Source: Serpens sp035497915
Lineage (GTDB): Bacteria; Pseudomonadota; Gammaproteobacteria; Pseudomonadales; Pseudomonadaceae
Length of the DNA stretch: 64,000 nt
Direction: 5' to 3'
Assembly (NCBI RefSeq): GCF_035497915.1
Contig: NZ_DATJCS010000012.1
Coordinates: 116,021 to 180,020 of the forward strand
Shown here: in pieces, positions 26,271 to 34,961 of the stretch
Position numbering within the stretch: position 1 is the stretch's first letter
Layout of the letters: every line of letters begins with the position of its first letter
The notes under the pieces: model-generated
What the model saw: the letters and a program-made list of their open reading frames with translations, nothing else
Databases searched by the model: none
Told to the model about the DNA's origin: nothing
Made by a program: the position numbers and the translations under genes

Positions 26271-27710
26271 TCAGGCCAGTCCGGCGCGGCGCAGCAGCTG
26301 CTTGCAGCGCTCCGACAGGTGTACTACCCGCAGTTGCTTGCCGGCGCGTGCGTAGCGGTCGCGCAGTACCTTGAGCGCCTCGATCGCCGAATAGTCCACG
26401 AACGACAGGTGCTTGCAGTCCAGGGTGACCAGCCGTGGATCGTTGGCCGGGTCGAACAGCTCCAGAAAGCGGGTCGTCGAGGCGAAGAACAGCGTGCCGT
26501 GAGGCAGGTAGAGCTTGCTGCCATCGGTCTGGTCGTGGCTGTCCGCGTACAGTTCGCGGCCCTGCTGCCAGGCGAAGTTCAGCGCGGCGATGATGATGCC
26601 GCACAGCACGGCCATCGCCAGGTCGGTGAACACGGTGATGATGGTCACCGCGACGATCACCAGCGCATCGTTGCGCGGCACGCGATTCATCACCCGCAGC
26701 GAGGCCCAGGCGAAGGTCTGCTGCGCCACCACGAACATCACGCCCACCAGCGCCGCCAGCGGGATCTGCTCGATCAGCGGCGAGAGGAACAGCACGTACA
26801 GCAGGATCATCACCCCCGCCACCACGCCGGACAGGCGCCCGCGACCACCGGAGCCCAGGTTGATCATGGTCTGGCCGATCATCGCGCAGCCGCCCATGCC
26901 GCCGCACAGCCCCGAGGTGACGTTCGCCGCGCCCAGCGCCACGCACTCGCGGTTGGTATGGCCACGGCTCTGGGTGATCTCGTCGGTGAGGTTGAGGGTC
27001 AGCAGGGTTTCCAGCAGGCCGACCAGTGCCATCAGCACCGCATAGGGCGCGATGATGCCCAGCGTCTGCAGATTCCAGGGCACATCTGGCCAGGCCAGAC
27101 TGGGCAGGCCGCCGGCCAGCGGCGCCATGTCGCCGAGGGTATGGGTCGGCAGCGCGAAGAACCAGGTCGCCGCGCCCAAGCTGAGGATCGCCGCCAGGGC
27201 CGAGGGAATGGCGCGGGTCAGGCGCGGTAGCAGGTAGACAACCAGCATGGTGGCGGCGATCAGCCCGAGCATCCAGTACAGGCTCGGGCCGGTCATCCAC
27301 TGGCCGTCCACCTTCAGATGTTCGAGCTGGGCCAGCGCGATCACGATCGCCAGCCCGTTCACGAAGCCGAGCATCACCGGGTGCGGCACCATGCGGATCA
27401 GCTTGCCGAGTCGCAGCGCCCCGAACAGCACCATCAGCAGCCCGCTCAACAGCACGGTGGCCAGCAAGTACTGGACGCCGTGCTCGATCACCAGGGCAAT
27501 GATCACCACCGCCATCGAGCCGGCCGCGCCGGACACCATGCCCGGTCGCCCGCCGAACAGCGCGGTGATCGTGCAGATGATGAAGGCGCCATACAGGCCC
27601 ATCAGCGGGTTGAGCTGGGCCACCAGGGCAAAGGCGATGCACTCGGGCACCAGGGCGAACGAGGTGGTCAGTCCGGCCAGTACATCGGCGCGGAGCCGGG
27701 TGAGTTTCAT
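26271..27710 (-). CDS. SulP family anion transporter with STAS domain
   Basis: A 479-aa SLC26/SulP protein. Fourteen or so hydrophobic segments occupy residues 10-380, including LTTSFALVPECIAFALVAQLNPLMGLYGAF and the conserved TGLL-like region GLCGGMGGCAMIGQTMINLGSGGRGRLSG. The C-terminal STAS domain (about 395-479) carries LVTLDCKHLSFVDYSAIEAL. Substrate could be sulfate, bicarbonate or another anion; sequence does not decide. Transcribed alone toward the repeat block. Confidence 0.92.
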   Translation of the reverse strand: MKLTRLRADVLAGLTTSFALVPECIAFALVAQLNPLMGLYGAFIICTITALFGGRPGMVSGAAGSMAVVIIALVIEHGVQYLLATVLLSGLLMVLFGALRLGKLIRMVPHPVMLGFVNGLAIVIALAQLEHLKVDGQWMTGPSLYWMLGLIAATMLVVYLLPRLTRAIPSALAAILSLGAATWFFALPTHTLGDMAPLAGGLPSLAWPDVPWNLQTLGIIAPYAVLMALVGLLETLLTLNLTDEITQSRGHTNRECVALGAANVTSGLCGGMGGCAMIGQTMINLGSGGRGRLSGVVAGVMILLYVLFLSPLIEQIPLAALVGVMFVVAQQTFAWASLRVMNRVPRNDALVIVAVTIITVFTDLAMAVLCGIIIAALNFAWQQGRELYADSHDQTDGSKLYLPHGTLFFASTTRFLELFDPANDPRLVTLDCKHLSFVDYSAIEALKVLRDRYARAGKQLRVVHLSERCKQLLRRAGLA

Positions 27711-27819
27711 GTGGTACCTGAAAGCAGTTGGCGCAGCCAGAGACGGCTGCAGGCAGAGCGGACGGCGCGGATGGTAAAGGAAGCGGAGCAGGGTGCCTAG
27801 TTCGCGTGAGGGGTAACGG

Positions 27820-28455
27820 TCACTCGCCCAAGGTGTTCAGCATCCGGGTGGCCAACGCCTCCTGGCCGTGCTGACGGAGCTGCTCGGCGGCCCCCTTGAG
27901 ATCGCGGGACTCACGGTTCTGGCTGAGCTTGGCCTTGCCTTCCAGCCGGACGATCTCGATTTCCAGTCCGACGATGGCGGCCAGCATCTGGTCGATGTAG
28001 GCCGGGCTGGCGTCGGTCATCTTCCAGGGCTTTTCCTGCTCCAGGCGCGCCTCATGGGTGCGAGTCAGGCGGGCCACCACGCCGCGCACGAAACGGGCGT
28101 CGTCGCGGATGCGCAGACGGCCGTGGGCATGCACCACGCGGTAATTCCAGGTCGGCACCAGCCGGTGGGTTTCCTGTTTGCTCGGATACCAGTTGGGCGA
28201 GATATAGGCGTCCTCCGCCCGGAAGATCACCAGCACCTCGGCGCCCTCGGCAACCTCCTGCCAAATGGGGTTGGCGCGCGCCACATGCGCCAGCAGGCGG
28301 TCCGGCTGGCCCGCTTCGACCCTCAGCTCGAAGGGCAGGTGATTGGCATCCAGCCCGGTCGCGCCCTGGGTGACGAGAATGCCCAGCGGGTACTGGCGGA
28401 TCAGGGCGTGGAGTTCGTCGAGCCGGTGCTCGGCAAAATGCGCGGGGACGTACAT
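27820..28455 (-). CDS. FMN-binding PaiB-like regulator
   Basis: A 211-aa protein of the negative transcriptional regulator/PaiB family with a split-barrel FMN-binding fold. Motifs: MYVPAHF at the N-terminus, PLGILVTQGATGLDANHLPFELR, FRAEDAYISPNWYPSKQET and VPTWNYRVVHAHGRLRI. These match the family closely. In Bacillus, PaiB affects sporulation and protease genes; in Pseudomonas the role is unknown. ATG 28455 is chosen because the family N-terminus begins there. Confidence 0.9.
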   Translation of the reverse strand: MYVPAHFAEHRLDELHALIRQYPLGILVTQGATGLDANHLPFELRVEAGQPDRLLAHVARANPIWQEVAEGAEVLVIFRAEDAYISPNWYPSKQETHRLVPTWNYRVVHAHGRLRIRDDARFVRGVVARLTRTHEARLEQEKPWKMTDASPAYIDQMLAAIVGLEIEIVRLEGKAKLSQNRESRDLKGAAEQLRQHGQEALATRMLNTLGE

Positions 28456-28591
28456 GGCGGGCTCCTGGACGGTGACGGCTGAAACTCGCAGATCACCCGT
28501 GCCCGAAACAAGCCCCGCCTGGCAATTTTGTTCAAGACCCGCCTCGGCGCCGTCCTTAACCTGCGCCACCGATGCAACCAAGAGGACACAC

Positions 28592-29182
28592 GTGGTGGAA
28601 CTGTACTTGTCCATGGCCGCCTTTGCCCTGGCGGCTTCGATCACTCCCGGGCCGGTCAACCTGGTGGCGCTGGGCAGTGGTGCACGCTTCGGCTGGCGAC
28701 CCAGCTTGTGGCACGTCAGCGGCGCGAGCGTGGGGTTTGCCGTGCTGCTGTTGCTGATCGGCCTGGGGCTGCACAGACTGCTGGAACGGTTGCCGGTGCT
28801 GCTGGCGTTCATCCGCTTCGCCGGGGTGGCCTTCTTCCTGTACATGGCCTGGCGGCTGGCGGCGGATGATGGCGTGCTGTCCGCGGGGGTGGAGGGCCGT
28901 CGGCCGGGCTTCTGGGCGGGAGCGCTGATGCAGTGGCTCAACCCCAAGGCCTGGCTGGCCTCGCTGGCCAGCATGGGGCTGTTCGCAACAGAGGGCGGCG
29001 TGGCCCGGATCTGGGCCTTCACGCTGCTGTACTTCCTGATCTGCTACCTGTCCGTGGCCAGTTGGGCCTGGGCGGGCAGCCGTCTGGGACGCCACCTGCA
29101 ACAGCCGGAGCGCATGCGGCGCTTCAATCGGCTGTTGGCGGTACTGTTGGTGGCCAGTGCCGGCTACCTGTTGCTGGATTGA
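28592..29182 (+). CDS. LysE family exporter
   Basis: A 196-aa membrane protein with about six hydrophobic segments. SITPGPVNLVALGSGARFGW near the N-terminus and MQWLNPKAWLASLA in the middle are the LysE/RhtB signatures for amino-acid or small-metabolite export. I choose GTG 28592 with AGAGG at 28581-28585; GTG 28595 is equivalent. The convergent AraC gene overlaps its last 19 nt and may regulate it. Substrate unknown. Confidence 0.9.
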   Translation: MVELYLSMAAFALAASITPGPVNLVALGSGARFGWRPSLWHVSGASVGFAVLLLLIGLGLHRLLERLPVLLAFIRFAGVAFFLYMAWRLAADDGVLSAGVEGRRPGFWAGALMQWLNPKAWLASLASMGLFATEGGVARIWAFTLLYFLICYLSVASWAWAGSRLGRHLQQPERMRRFNRLLAVLLVASAGYLLLD

Positions 29183-29994
29183 GCGGCGCGGTACTGGCCG
29201 GGGGTTGCCGCCAGGTGTTTCTTGAAGGCCCGCTGAAAGTGCGCCTGATCGGCAAAGCCGGCGCTCAGCGCCGCATCGGCCAGGCTCAGGCCCTGGCGTA
29301 GCAAGTGCTGGCCGTGTTGGATGCGCCGGTTGATCAGGTAGGCATGCGGGGTCAGGCCGTAGTGCCGGCGGAAATCCCGGATCAGTTGGGAGGGGGACAG
29401 GCCGGCAGCCGTGCAGAGGGTGTCCAGGCTCAATGCCGAAGCGCCCTGTGTCGCGATGAGCGCAGCGGCGCGTTCGCACTGCCCCGGCCGCTCGATCGGC
29501 GGGCAGGTCGCCTGCGTCAGCAGCAGGCGCGTGAAGAATGCCTCGGCGGTCGCCGCCTTGGCCTGCGCGGCAACCTGAGCATCCAGCAGGCGGGCGTGCA
29601 GCTGGCAGAGCGCGTCGTAGAGCCCCGGATCGTCCAGGTGGATGGCCGCCAGCGGCTGGAAGGCGCCGTCTTCGCACAGACCCAGCGCGCGCTGCCGTTC
29701 GCCCAGCCAGGCGGCGTCCACGTACAGCATCAGATAGGCCCAGGGTTGCCCGGCGATGGGATTGCAGGCATGCACCGCCTGGGGGTTCATCAGCACCAGG
29801 CTGCCGGCGCCGATCCGCATCCGGACGTCGCCATTGCGGTACTGGCAGCCGCCGGCGGTGATGACGCCAATCGAGAAGCAGGTATGGGCATGGGCGGCGT
29901 AGCAGACCAGGCGGCCATCGCTGACCGAACGCGCTTCGATGAAGGGCAGTCTGGCATCGCGCCAGAAGCGCGGGCGGGTGTCGTCATGGCGCAT
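29164..29994 (-). CDS. AraC family transcriptional regulator
   Basis: A 276-aa regulator. The N-terminal cupin-type sensing domain (AHAHTCFSIGVITAGGCQYRNGDVRMRIGAGSLVLMNPQAVHACNP) is followed by a C-terminal double helix-turn-helix: LSLDTLCTAAGLSPSQLIRDFRRHYGLTPHAYLINRRI and LSLADAALSAGFADQAHFQRAFKKHLAATPGQYR. It converges on the LysE exporter gene with a 19-nt overlap, an arrangement common for LysE genes and their regulators. Start MRHDDTR at 29994; upstream in-frame ATG 30048 overlaps the next promoter area. Confidence 0.9.
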   Translation of the reverse strand: MRHDDTRPRFWRDARLPFIEARSVSDGRLVCYAAHAHTCFSIGVITAGGCQYRNGDVRMRIGAGSLVLMNPQAVHACNPIAGQPWAYLMLYVDAAWLGERQRALGLCEDGAFQPLAAIHLDDPGLYDALCQLHARLLDAQVAAQAKAATAEAFFTRLLLTQATCPPIERPGQCERAAALIATQGASALSLDTLCTAAGLSPSQLIRDFRRHYGLTPHAYLINRRIQHGQHLLRQGLSLADAALSAGFADQAHFQRAFKKHLAATPGQYRAAQSSNR

Positions 29995-30078
29995 GGATGT
30001 CAATCGTCCTGAGGCGGCGGTGCAGCAGCGGGAGCTGGCTGTGGTCATTTGGGGGATACCCTAGCAGGCGGGCTTGCC

Positions 30079-30846
30079 ATGGTCAGCGCCACCTTCCGCT
30101 TCTACGCGCAGCTCAACGATTTCCTGCCGGCGGCGCGGCGTGGGCGGGACTTTACCTGTCGCTGCGCGCGGGCGGCCAGCGCCAAGCACATGATCGAGGC
30201 GCTGGGGGTGCCGCATACCGAGGTGGCGCTGATTCTGCTGAATGGCGAGCCGGCGGGTTTCCAGCGGCTGATCCGCGACGGCGACCGGCTGGCGGTATAT
30301 CCGCCGTTCCTGTCCCTGGACGTCACGCCATTGCTGGGGGTGCACAGCGCTGGGCCGCTGCGCTTCATCGCCGACGTGCACCTGGGTGGGCTGGCGCACC
30401 TGTTGCGCATGGCCGGCTTCGACACCCTGTATCACAACGCCCTGACGGACGAGCAGATCGCCGATCTGGCGGCGGAGCAGGAGCGGATCGTGCTCACCCG
30501 CGACCGCGAGCTGCTCAAGCGGCGGGCCATCCGTCACGGTTGCTACGTGCGCGCGCTCAAGCCGCCGGCGCAACTGCAAGAGGTCTGCGAGCGACTCGAC
30601 CTGGCCGGCCGACTGCGACCCTTCAGCCGCTGCCTGACCTGCAACCTGCCGCTGCGGCCCGTGGACAGGCAGGCGGTGGAGGACCGCCTGCCACCCGGCG
30701 TGCGGCGCCGCTACGCGGCATTCTGGTACTGCGAGCACTGCCAGCGGGTGTACTGGAAGGGCTCGCACTGGCGCAGCATGTGCCGGTTGCTCGAGCCGTT
30801 GCTGCGGCGCCCTCAGCGCGCCAGCGGGCGCACACCGTCCAGGTAG
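30079..30846 (+). CDS. Mut7-C RNase domain protein with ubiquitin-like N-terminus
   Basis: A 255-aa protein. Residues about 1-82 form a ubiquitin/MoaD-like fold (SATFRFYAQLNDFLP..., ILLNGEPAGFQRLIRDGDRLAVYPPF). The rest is the PIN-like Mut7-C domain, RFIADVHLGGLAHLLRMAGFDTLY, LTRDRELLKRR, with a zinc ribbon of two CxxC pairs (RCLTCNLPL, WYCEHCQRVYWKGSHW). Predicted nuclease, substrate unknown. ATG 30079 has only a weak ribosome site. Its last 34 nt overlap the convergent gene. Confidence 0.87.
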   Translation: MVSATFRFYAQLNDFLPAARRGRDFTCRCARAASAKHMIEALGVPHTEVALILLNGEPAGFQRLIRDGDRLAVYPPFLSLDVTPLLGVHSAGPLRFIADVHLGGLAHLLRMAGFDTLYHNALTDEQIADLAAEQERIVLTRDRELLKRRAIRHGCYVRALKPPAQLQEVCERLDLAGRLRPFSRCLTCNLPLRPVDRQAVEDRLPPGVRRRYAAFWYCEHCQRVYWKGSHWRSMCRLLEPLLRRPQRASGRTPSR

Positions 30847-31184
30847 GCGCGGCCCTGGCGCTGCACGGTGGCGGGGTCGTTGCTTTCCGAGGCGATGTGC
30901 ACGGCTTCCAGGTTCTCGGCGATCTGCTTGAGGTCATGATCGATCCGGCGCAGGGCATTCTCCAGCGTGTAGCTGAGCAGGTGGACCTCGCCCAGCTGTT
31001 GCGGGGTCATGGGTTGGGCGATCAGCGCCTCCAGCTTCTGGTTGTGGCTGGCGAGATTGCTCACCGCCTCGGCCAGCGTATCGGCGGGCAGGCCCTTGGC
31101 ATGGGCCATGCGTTCGCTGGCCAGGGCGCCGGCGGACAGGCAGGTGGCGAGGGTGAAGACGACGGTGCGGGTGATTGCGTTCAT
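30813..31184 (-). CDS. Small secreted protein, DUF6746-like
   Basis: A 123-aa precursor with a Sec signal (MNAITRTVVFTLATCLSAGALA). The mature part is helical and begins SERMAHAKGLPADTLAEAV, with LASHNQKLEALIAQPMTPQQLGEVHLLSYTLENALRRI. I associate it with DUF6746-type periplasmic proteins, but that is from memory of pattern only. Function unknown. It overlaps the Mut7-C gene tail to tail by 34 nt. Confidence 0.75.
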   Translation of the reverse strand: MNAITRTVVFTLATCLSAGALASERMAHAKGLPADTLAEAVSNLASHNQKLEALIAQPMTPQQLGEVHLLSYTLENALRRIDHDLKQIAENLEAVHIASESNDPATVQRQGRAYLDGVRPLAR

Positions 31185-31275
31185 GGTGAAGCCTCGGATG
31201 GGAAATGTGCGTATACGCTAATCCCATGCAAATGCGAACGCCTTGCATTAAATCAAGAAAAGTTGGAATCGTTGG

Positions 31276-31448
31276 CAGGGCGGTCAGCGCTGTTCTGGGT
31301 AGACGCGGCGGCTCGGCAGGTGACCTGAGGGCGTCTTGGTGGAGGGTTTTCGTGCAGATACAAACCAGAAGCTCGCGGCTGAAGCCGCTCCTACAGGTCC
31401 GGCGTTGCGCCAGGGGGTTGTAGGAGCGGCTTCAGCCGCGATCGCTTT
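31276..31448. repeat. Family C fragment and family A repeat pair
   Basis: GGCAGGGCGGTCAGCGCTGT (31274-31293) is a partial family C unit. The family A pair follows: AGCTCGCGGCTGAAGCCGCT (31370-31389) and TGTAGGAGCGGCTTCAGCCG (31419-31438). These two are near-identical inverted copies and could fold into a stem over the 30-bp spacer. Confidence 0.85.
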
Positions 31449-31462
31449 TCAAACGGAACCGG

Positions 31463-32653
31463 TCAGATCACGGCCTTGATGGCTTCCACGACGCGACCGA
31501 TGTTGCCCTGATTGAGGGCGGCGACGCAGATGCGACCGGTGCCGACGGCGTAGATGCCGAACTCGCTCTTCAGGCGCTCCACCTGCTCGGCGCTGAGGCC
31601 GGAGTAGGAGAACATGCCGCGCTGGCGGGCGACGAAGCCGAAGTCGCGGCCGCTGTCGGCCAGACCCTGCACCATGGCCTGACGCATGGCGCGGATGCGC
31701 TCGCGCATCTCGGTCAGCTCGGCTTCCCACAGGGCGCGCAGCTCGGGGCTGTTCAGCACGTTGCCGACCACGGTGGCGCCGTGGGTCGGCGGGTTGGAGT
31801 AGTTGGTGCGGATCACGCGCTTGACCTGCGACAGCACGCGCGCGGCTTCTTCCTTCGAGTTGGTGACGATGGACAGCGCGCCGACGCGCTCGCCGTACAG
31901 GGAGAACGACTTGGAGAAGGAGCTGGAGACGAAGAACTGCAGGCCGGACTCGGCGAACAGGCGCACCGCTTCGGCGTCCTGGTCGATGCCGTCGCCGAAG
32001 CCCTGATAGGCGATGTCCAGGAACGGCACGTGCTCGCGCTCGCGCAGCACCTCCAGCACGGCCTTCCAGTCGGCCAGGGTCAGGTCCACGCCGGTCGGGT
32101 TGTGGCAGCAGGCGTGCAGCACGATGATCGAGCGGGCCGGCAGGGCCTTCAGGTCGGCCAGCATGCCGGCGCGGTCCACGCCCTGGGTGGCGGCGTCGTA
32201 ATAGCGGTAGTTCTGTACCGGGAAGCCGGCGGATTCGAACAGCGCGCGGTGGTTTTCCCAGCTCGGGTTGCTGATCGCCACGGTGGCGTCGGGCAGCAAG
32301 CGCTTGAGGAAGTCGGCGCCGGTCTTCAGCGCGCCGGTGCCGCCCAGCGACTGGGTGGTCACCACGCGGCCGTCGGCCAGCAGGGCGGAGTCGGCGCCGA
32401 ACAGCAGCTTCTGCACGGCGCTGTCATAGCTGGCCAGGCCCTCGATCGGCAGGTAGCCGCGCGGCGCGCTGGCGGCCAGGCGCGCCTTCTCGGCCTCGGC
32501 AACGGCCTTGAGCAGCGGAATTCGGCCTTCTTCGTTGTAGTACACGCCCACGCCCAGGTTGATCTTGGTGGTGCGGGTATCGGCATTGAACGCTTCGTTG
32601 AGGCCCAGGATGGGGTCGCGCGGTGCCATTTCTACTGCGGAGAACAAACTCAT
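31463..32653 (-). CDS. tyrB: Aromatic/aspartate amino acid aminotransferase
   Basis: A 396-aa class I PLP enzyme. The PLP lysine is K248 in SSSFSKSFSLYGERVG, and N185 in CCHNPTGVD is the conserved pyridoxal-phosphate contact. It transfers amino groups between aromatic amino acids or aspartate and 2-oxoacids. The position directly divergent from uvrB matches P. aeruginosa. TyrB versus AspC specificity cannot be resolved by eye. Start MSLFSAVEMAPRDPI at 32653. Confidence 0.93.
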   Translation of the reverse strand: MSLFSAVEMAPRDPILGLNEAFNADTRTTKINLGVGVYYNEEGRIPLLKAVAEAEKARLAASAPRGYLPIEGLASYDSAVQKLLFGADSALLADGRVVTTQSLGGTGALKTGADFLKRLLPDATVAISNPSWENHRALFESAGFPVQNYRYYDAATQGVDRAGMLADLKALPARSIIVLHACCHNPTGVDLTLADWKAVLEVLREREHVPFLDIAYQGFGDGIDQDAEAVRLFAESGLQFFVSSSFSKSFSLYGERVGALSIVTNSKEEAARVLSQVKRVIRTNYSNPPTHGATVVGNVLNSPELRALWEAELTEMRERIRAMRQAMVQGLADSGRDFGFVARQRGMFSYSGLSAEQVERLKSEFGIYAVGTGRICVAALNQGNIGRVVEAIKAVI

Positions 32654-32838
32654 GGTGACGGAGCTCGAAGAAGGAGGGTGGGGGCCATGCAATCGCCCTG
32701 GGCCGGAGGCGCTAGGGTGCTGCGCAAACGGGGCGGTATTATGGCCACAATTTTTCTCAGCCGCGATATCCCGCAGGCGCATTTGCCGCATCGTCGAAGA
32801 CCGACGGCCTGCCGGCTGGCGCGTCGCCCGAGGTGCCC

Positions 32839-34857
32839 ATGTCCGAGTCACTGTTTACACTGGAAACCCGCTACACACCCGCCGGCGATCAGCCGGAAGC
32901 CATCCGCCGGATGGTCGAAGGGCTGGAGGCCGGCTTGTCCCATCAGACCCTGCTCGGGGTGACCGGTTCGGGCAAGACCTTCAGCATCGCCAACGTGATC
33001 GCCCAGGTGCAGCGCCCGACCATGGTGCTGGCGCCGAACAAGACCCTGGCCGCGCAGCTGTATGGCGAATTCAAGGCGTTCTTTCCGCACAACGCGGTGG
33101 AGTACTTCGTTTCCTATTACGACTACTACCAGCCGGAAGCCTACGTGCCGTCCTCCGACACCTACATCGAGAAGGACGCCTCGATCAACGACCACATCGA
33201 GCAGATGCGCCTGTCGGCCACCAAGGCGCTGATCCAGCGCCGCGACGCCATCATCGTCACCACGGTGTCCTGCATCTACGGCCTGGGCAGCCCGGAGACC
33301 TACCTGAAGATGGTGCTGCACGTGGACCGTGGCGACCGCCTCGACCAGCGCGAGCTGCTGCGTCGGCTGACCGAGCTGCAGTACACCCGCAACGAGATGG
33401 ACTTCGCCCGCGCCACCTTCCGGGTGCGCGGTGATGTGGTGGACATCTTCCCGGCGGAATCCGAGCTGGAAGCGGTGCGCATCGAGCTGTTCGATGACGA
33501 GGTGGAAAACATCGCCGCCTTCGATCCGCTGACCGGCGAGGTGATCCGCAAGCTGCCACGCTTCACCTTCTTCCCCAAGACCCACTACGCCACGCCGCGC
33601 GAAACCCTGATGGAGGCCATCGAGCACATCAAGGCCGAGCTCAAGGATCGCCTCGACTTCCTGCGCGGCAAGAACAAGCTGGTGGAGGCCCAGCGCCTGG
33701 AGCAGCGCACGCGCTTCGATCTGGAAATGATCATGGAGCTGGGCTACTGCAACGGCATCGAGAACTACTCGCGCTACCTGTCCGGACGCGGGCCGGGCGA
33801 GCCGCCGCCGACCCTGTTCGATTACCTGCCGGCCGACGCGCTGCTGGTGATCGACGAATCCCACGTCTCGGTGCCGCAGGTGGGCGCCATGTACAAGGGC
33901 GACCGCTCGCGCAAGGAAACCCTGGTGGAATACGGCTTCCGCCTGCCGTCGGCGCTGGACAACCGTCCGCTGCGCTTCGACGAATGGGAAGCCATCTGCC
34001 CGCAGACCATCTTCGTCTCCGCTACCCCCGGCCCCTACGAGGCCGAGCATGCCGGTCGGGTGATCGAGCAGGTGGTGCGCCCCACCGGCTTGGTCGACCC
34101 GGACGTCGAAGTGCGCCCGGCCAGCACCCAGGTGGACGACCTGCTGTCGGAGATCCACAAGCGCGTGGCCGTCGACCAGCGTGTGCTGGTCACTACCCTC
34201 ACCAAGCGCATGGCCGAGGACCTCACCGACTACCTGGCCGACCACAACGTGCGGGTGCGCTACCTGCACTCGGACATCGACACCGTGGAGCGGGTGGAGA
34301 TCATCCGCGACCTGCGCACCGGCGCCTTCGACGTGCTGGTGGGCATCAACCTGCTGCGCGAGGGCCTGGACATGCCCGAGGTGTCGCTGGTGGCCATCCT
34401 CGACGCCGACAAGGAAGGCTTCCTGCGTTCCGAGCGCTCGCTGATCCAGACCATCGGCCGCGCCGCGCGCAACCTGCACGGCAAGGCGATCCTCTACGCC
34501 GACAACATGACCGGCTCCATGCAGCGCGCCATCGACGAAACCGAACGCCGGCGCAACAAGCAGTTGGCCTTCAACGCGGCAAACGGCATCGTGCCCAAGG
34601 GCATCAAGAAGGACATCCGCGACATCCTCGAAGGCGCCGTGGTCCCCGGCGCGCGCAGCGGCAAGCGCAAGGCGCTCAAGGCCGCCGAGGAAGAAGCGCG
34701 CTACGACGCCGGCCTGCGCTCGCCGAGCGAGATCAACAAGCGCATCCGCCAGCTGGAAGAGAAGATGATGCAGCTGGCCCGCGACCTGGAGTTCGAGGCC
34801 GCGGCGCAGGTGCGCGACGAGATCCAGGCGCTACGGCAGCGGTTGTTGCAGGTGTAG
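32839..34857 (+). CDS. uvrB: UvrABC excinuclease subunit B
   Basis: A 672-aa nucleotide-excision repair helicase-like protein that verifies damage and recruits UvrC. Walker A is LGVTGSGKTF; the beta-hairpin region is YYDYYQPEAYVPSSDTYIEKD; helicase motif IV-VI includes TLTKRMAEDLTDYL and SLIQTIGRAARN; the C-terminal UVR motif is IRQLEEKMMQLARDLEFEAAAQVRDEI. ATG 32839 is used; a GTG two codons upstream is possible. Its TAG stop is the TAG of a family B repeat (TGTAGGGC). Confidence 0.97.
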   Translation: MSESLFTLETRYTPAGDQPEAIRRMVEGLEAGLSHQTLLGVTGSGKTFSIANVIAQVQRPTMVLAPNKTLAAQLYGEFKAFFPHNAVEYFVSYYDYYQPEAYVPSSDTYIEKDASINDHIEQMRLSATKALIQRRDAIIVTTVSCIYGLGSPETYLKMVLHVDRGDRLDQRELLRRLTELQYTRNEMDFARATFRVRGDVVDIFPAESELEAVRIELFDDEVENIAAFDPLTGEVIRKLPRFTFFPKTHYATPRETLMEAIEHIKAELKDRLDFLRGKNKLVEAQRLEQRTRFDLEMIMELGYCNGIENYSRYLSGRGPGEPPPTLFDYLPADALLVIDESHVSVPQVGAMYKGDRSRKETLVEYGFRLPSALDNRPLRFDEWEAICPQTIFVSATPGPYEAEHAGRVIEQVVRPTGLVDPDVEVRPASTQVDDLLSEIHKRVAVDQRVLVTTLTKRMAEDLTDYLADHNVRVRYLHSDIDTVERVEIIRDLRTGAFDVLVGINLLREGLDMPEVSLVAILDADKEGFLRSERSLIQTIGRAARNLHGKAILYADNMTGSMQRAIDETERRRNKQLAFNAANGIVPKGIKKDIRDILEGAVVPGARSGKRKALKAAEEEARYDAGLRSPSEINKRIRQLEEKMMQLARDLEFEAAAQVRDEIQALRQRLLQV

Positions 34858-34885
34858 GGCGGCGTAAAGCCGGCCCTACAGGGGG
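34852..34885. repeat. Family B repeat overlapping the uvrB stop
   Basis: TGTAGGGCGGCGTAAAGCCG followed by GCCCTACAGGGGG is a compact family B palindrome. TAG at 34855-34857 is the uvrB stop codon. Confidence 0.7.
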
Positions 34886-34917
34886 TACGCCTCGATGCCG
34901 GCGGCTGGGCTGAAATG

Positions 34918-34944
34918 AAAAAGCCCCTCAGGCGAGGGGCTTTT
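34918..34944 (-). terminator. Intrinsic terminator of leuA
   Basis: AAAAGCCCCTC (34919-34929) pairs perfectly with GAGGGGCTTTT (34934-34944). Flanked by A on one side and T on the other, it can work in both directions between convergent uvrB and leuA. Confidence 0.9.
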
Positions 34945-34961
34945 GGTCACGCTGGGGAGCG

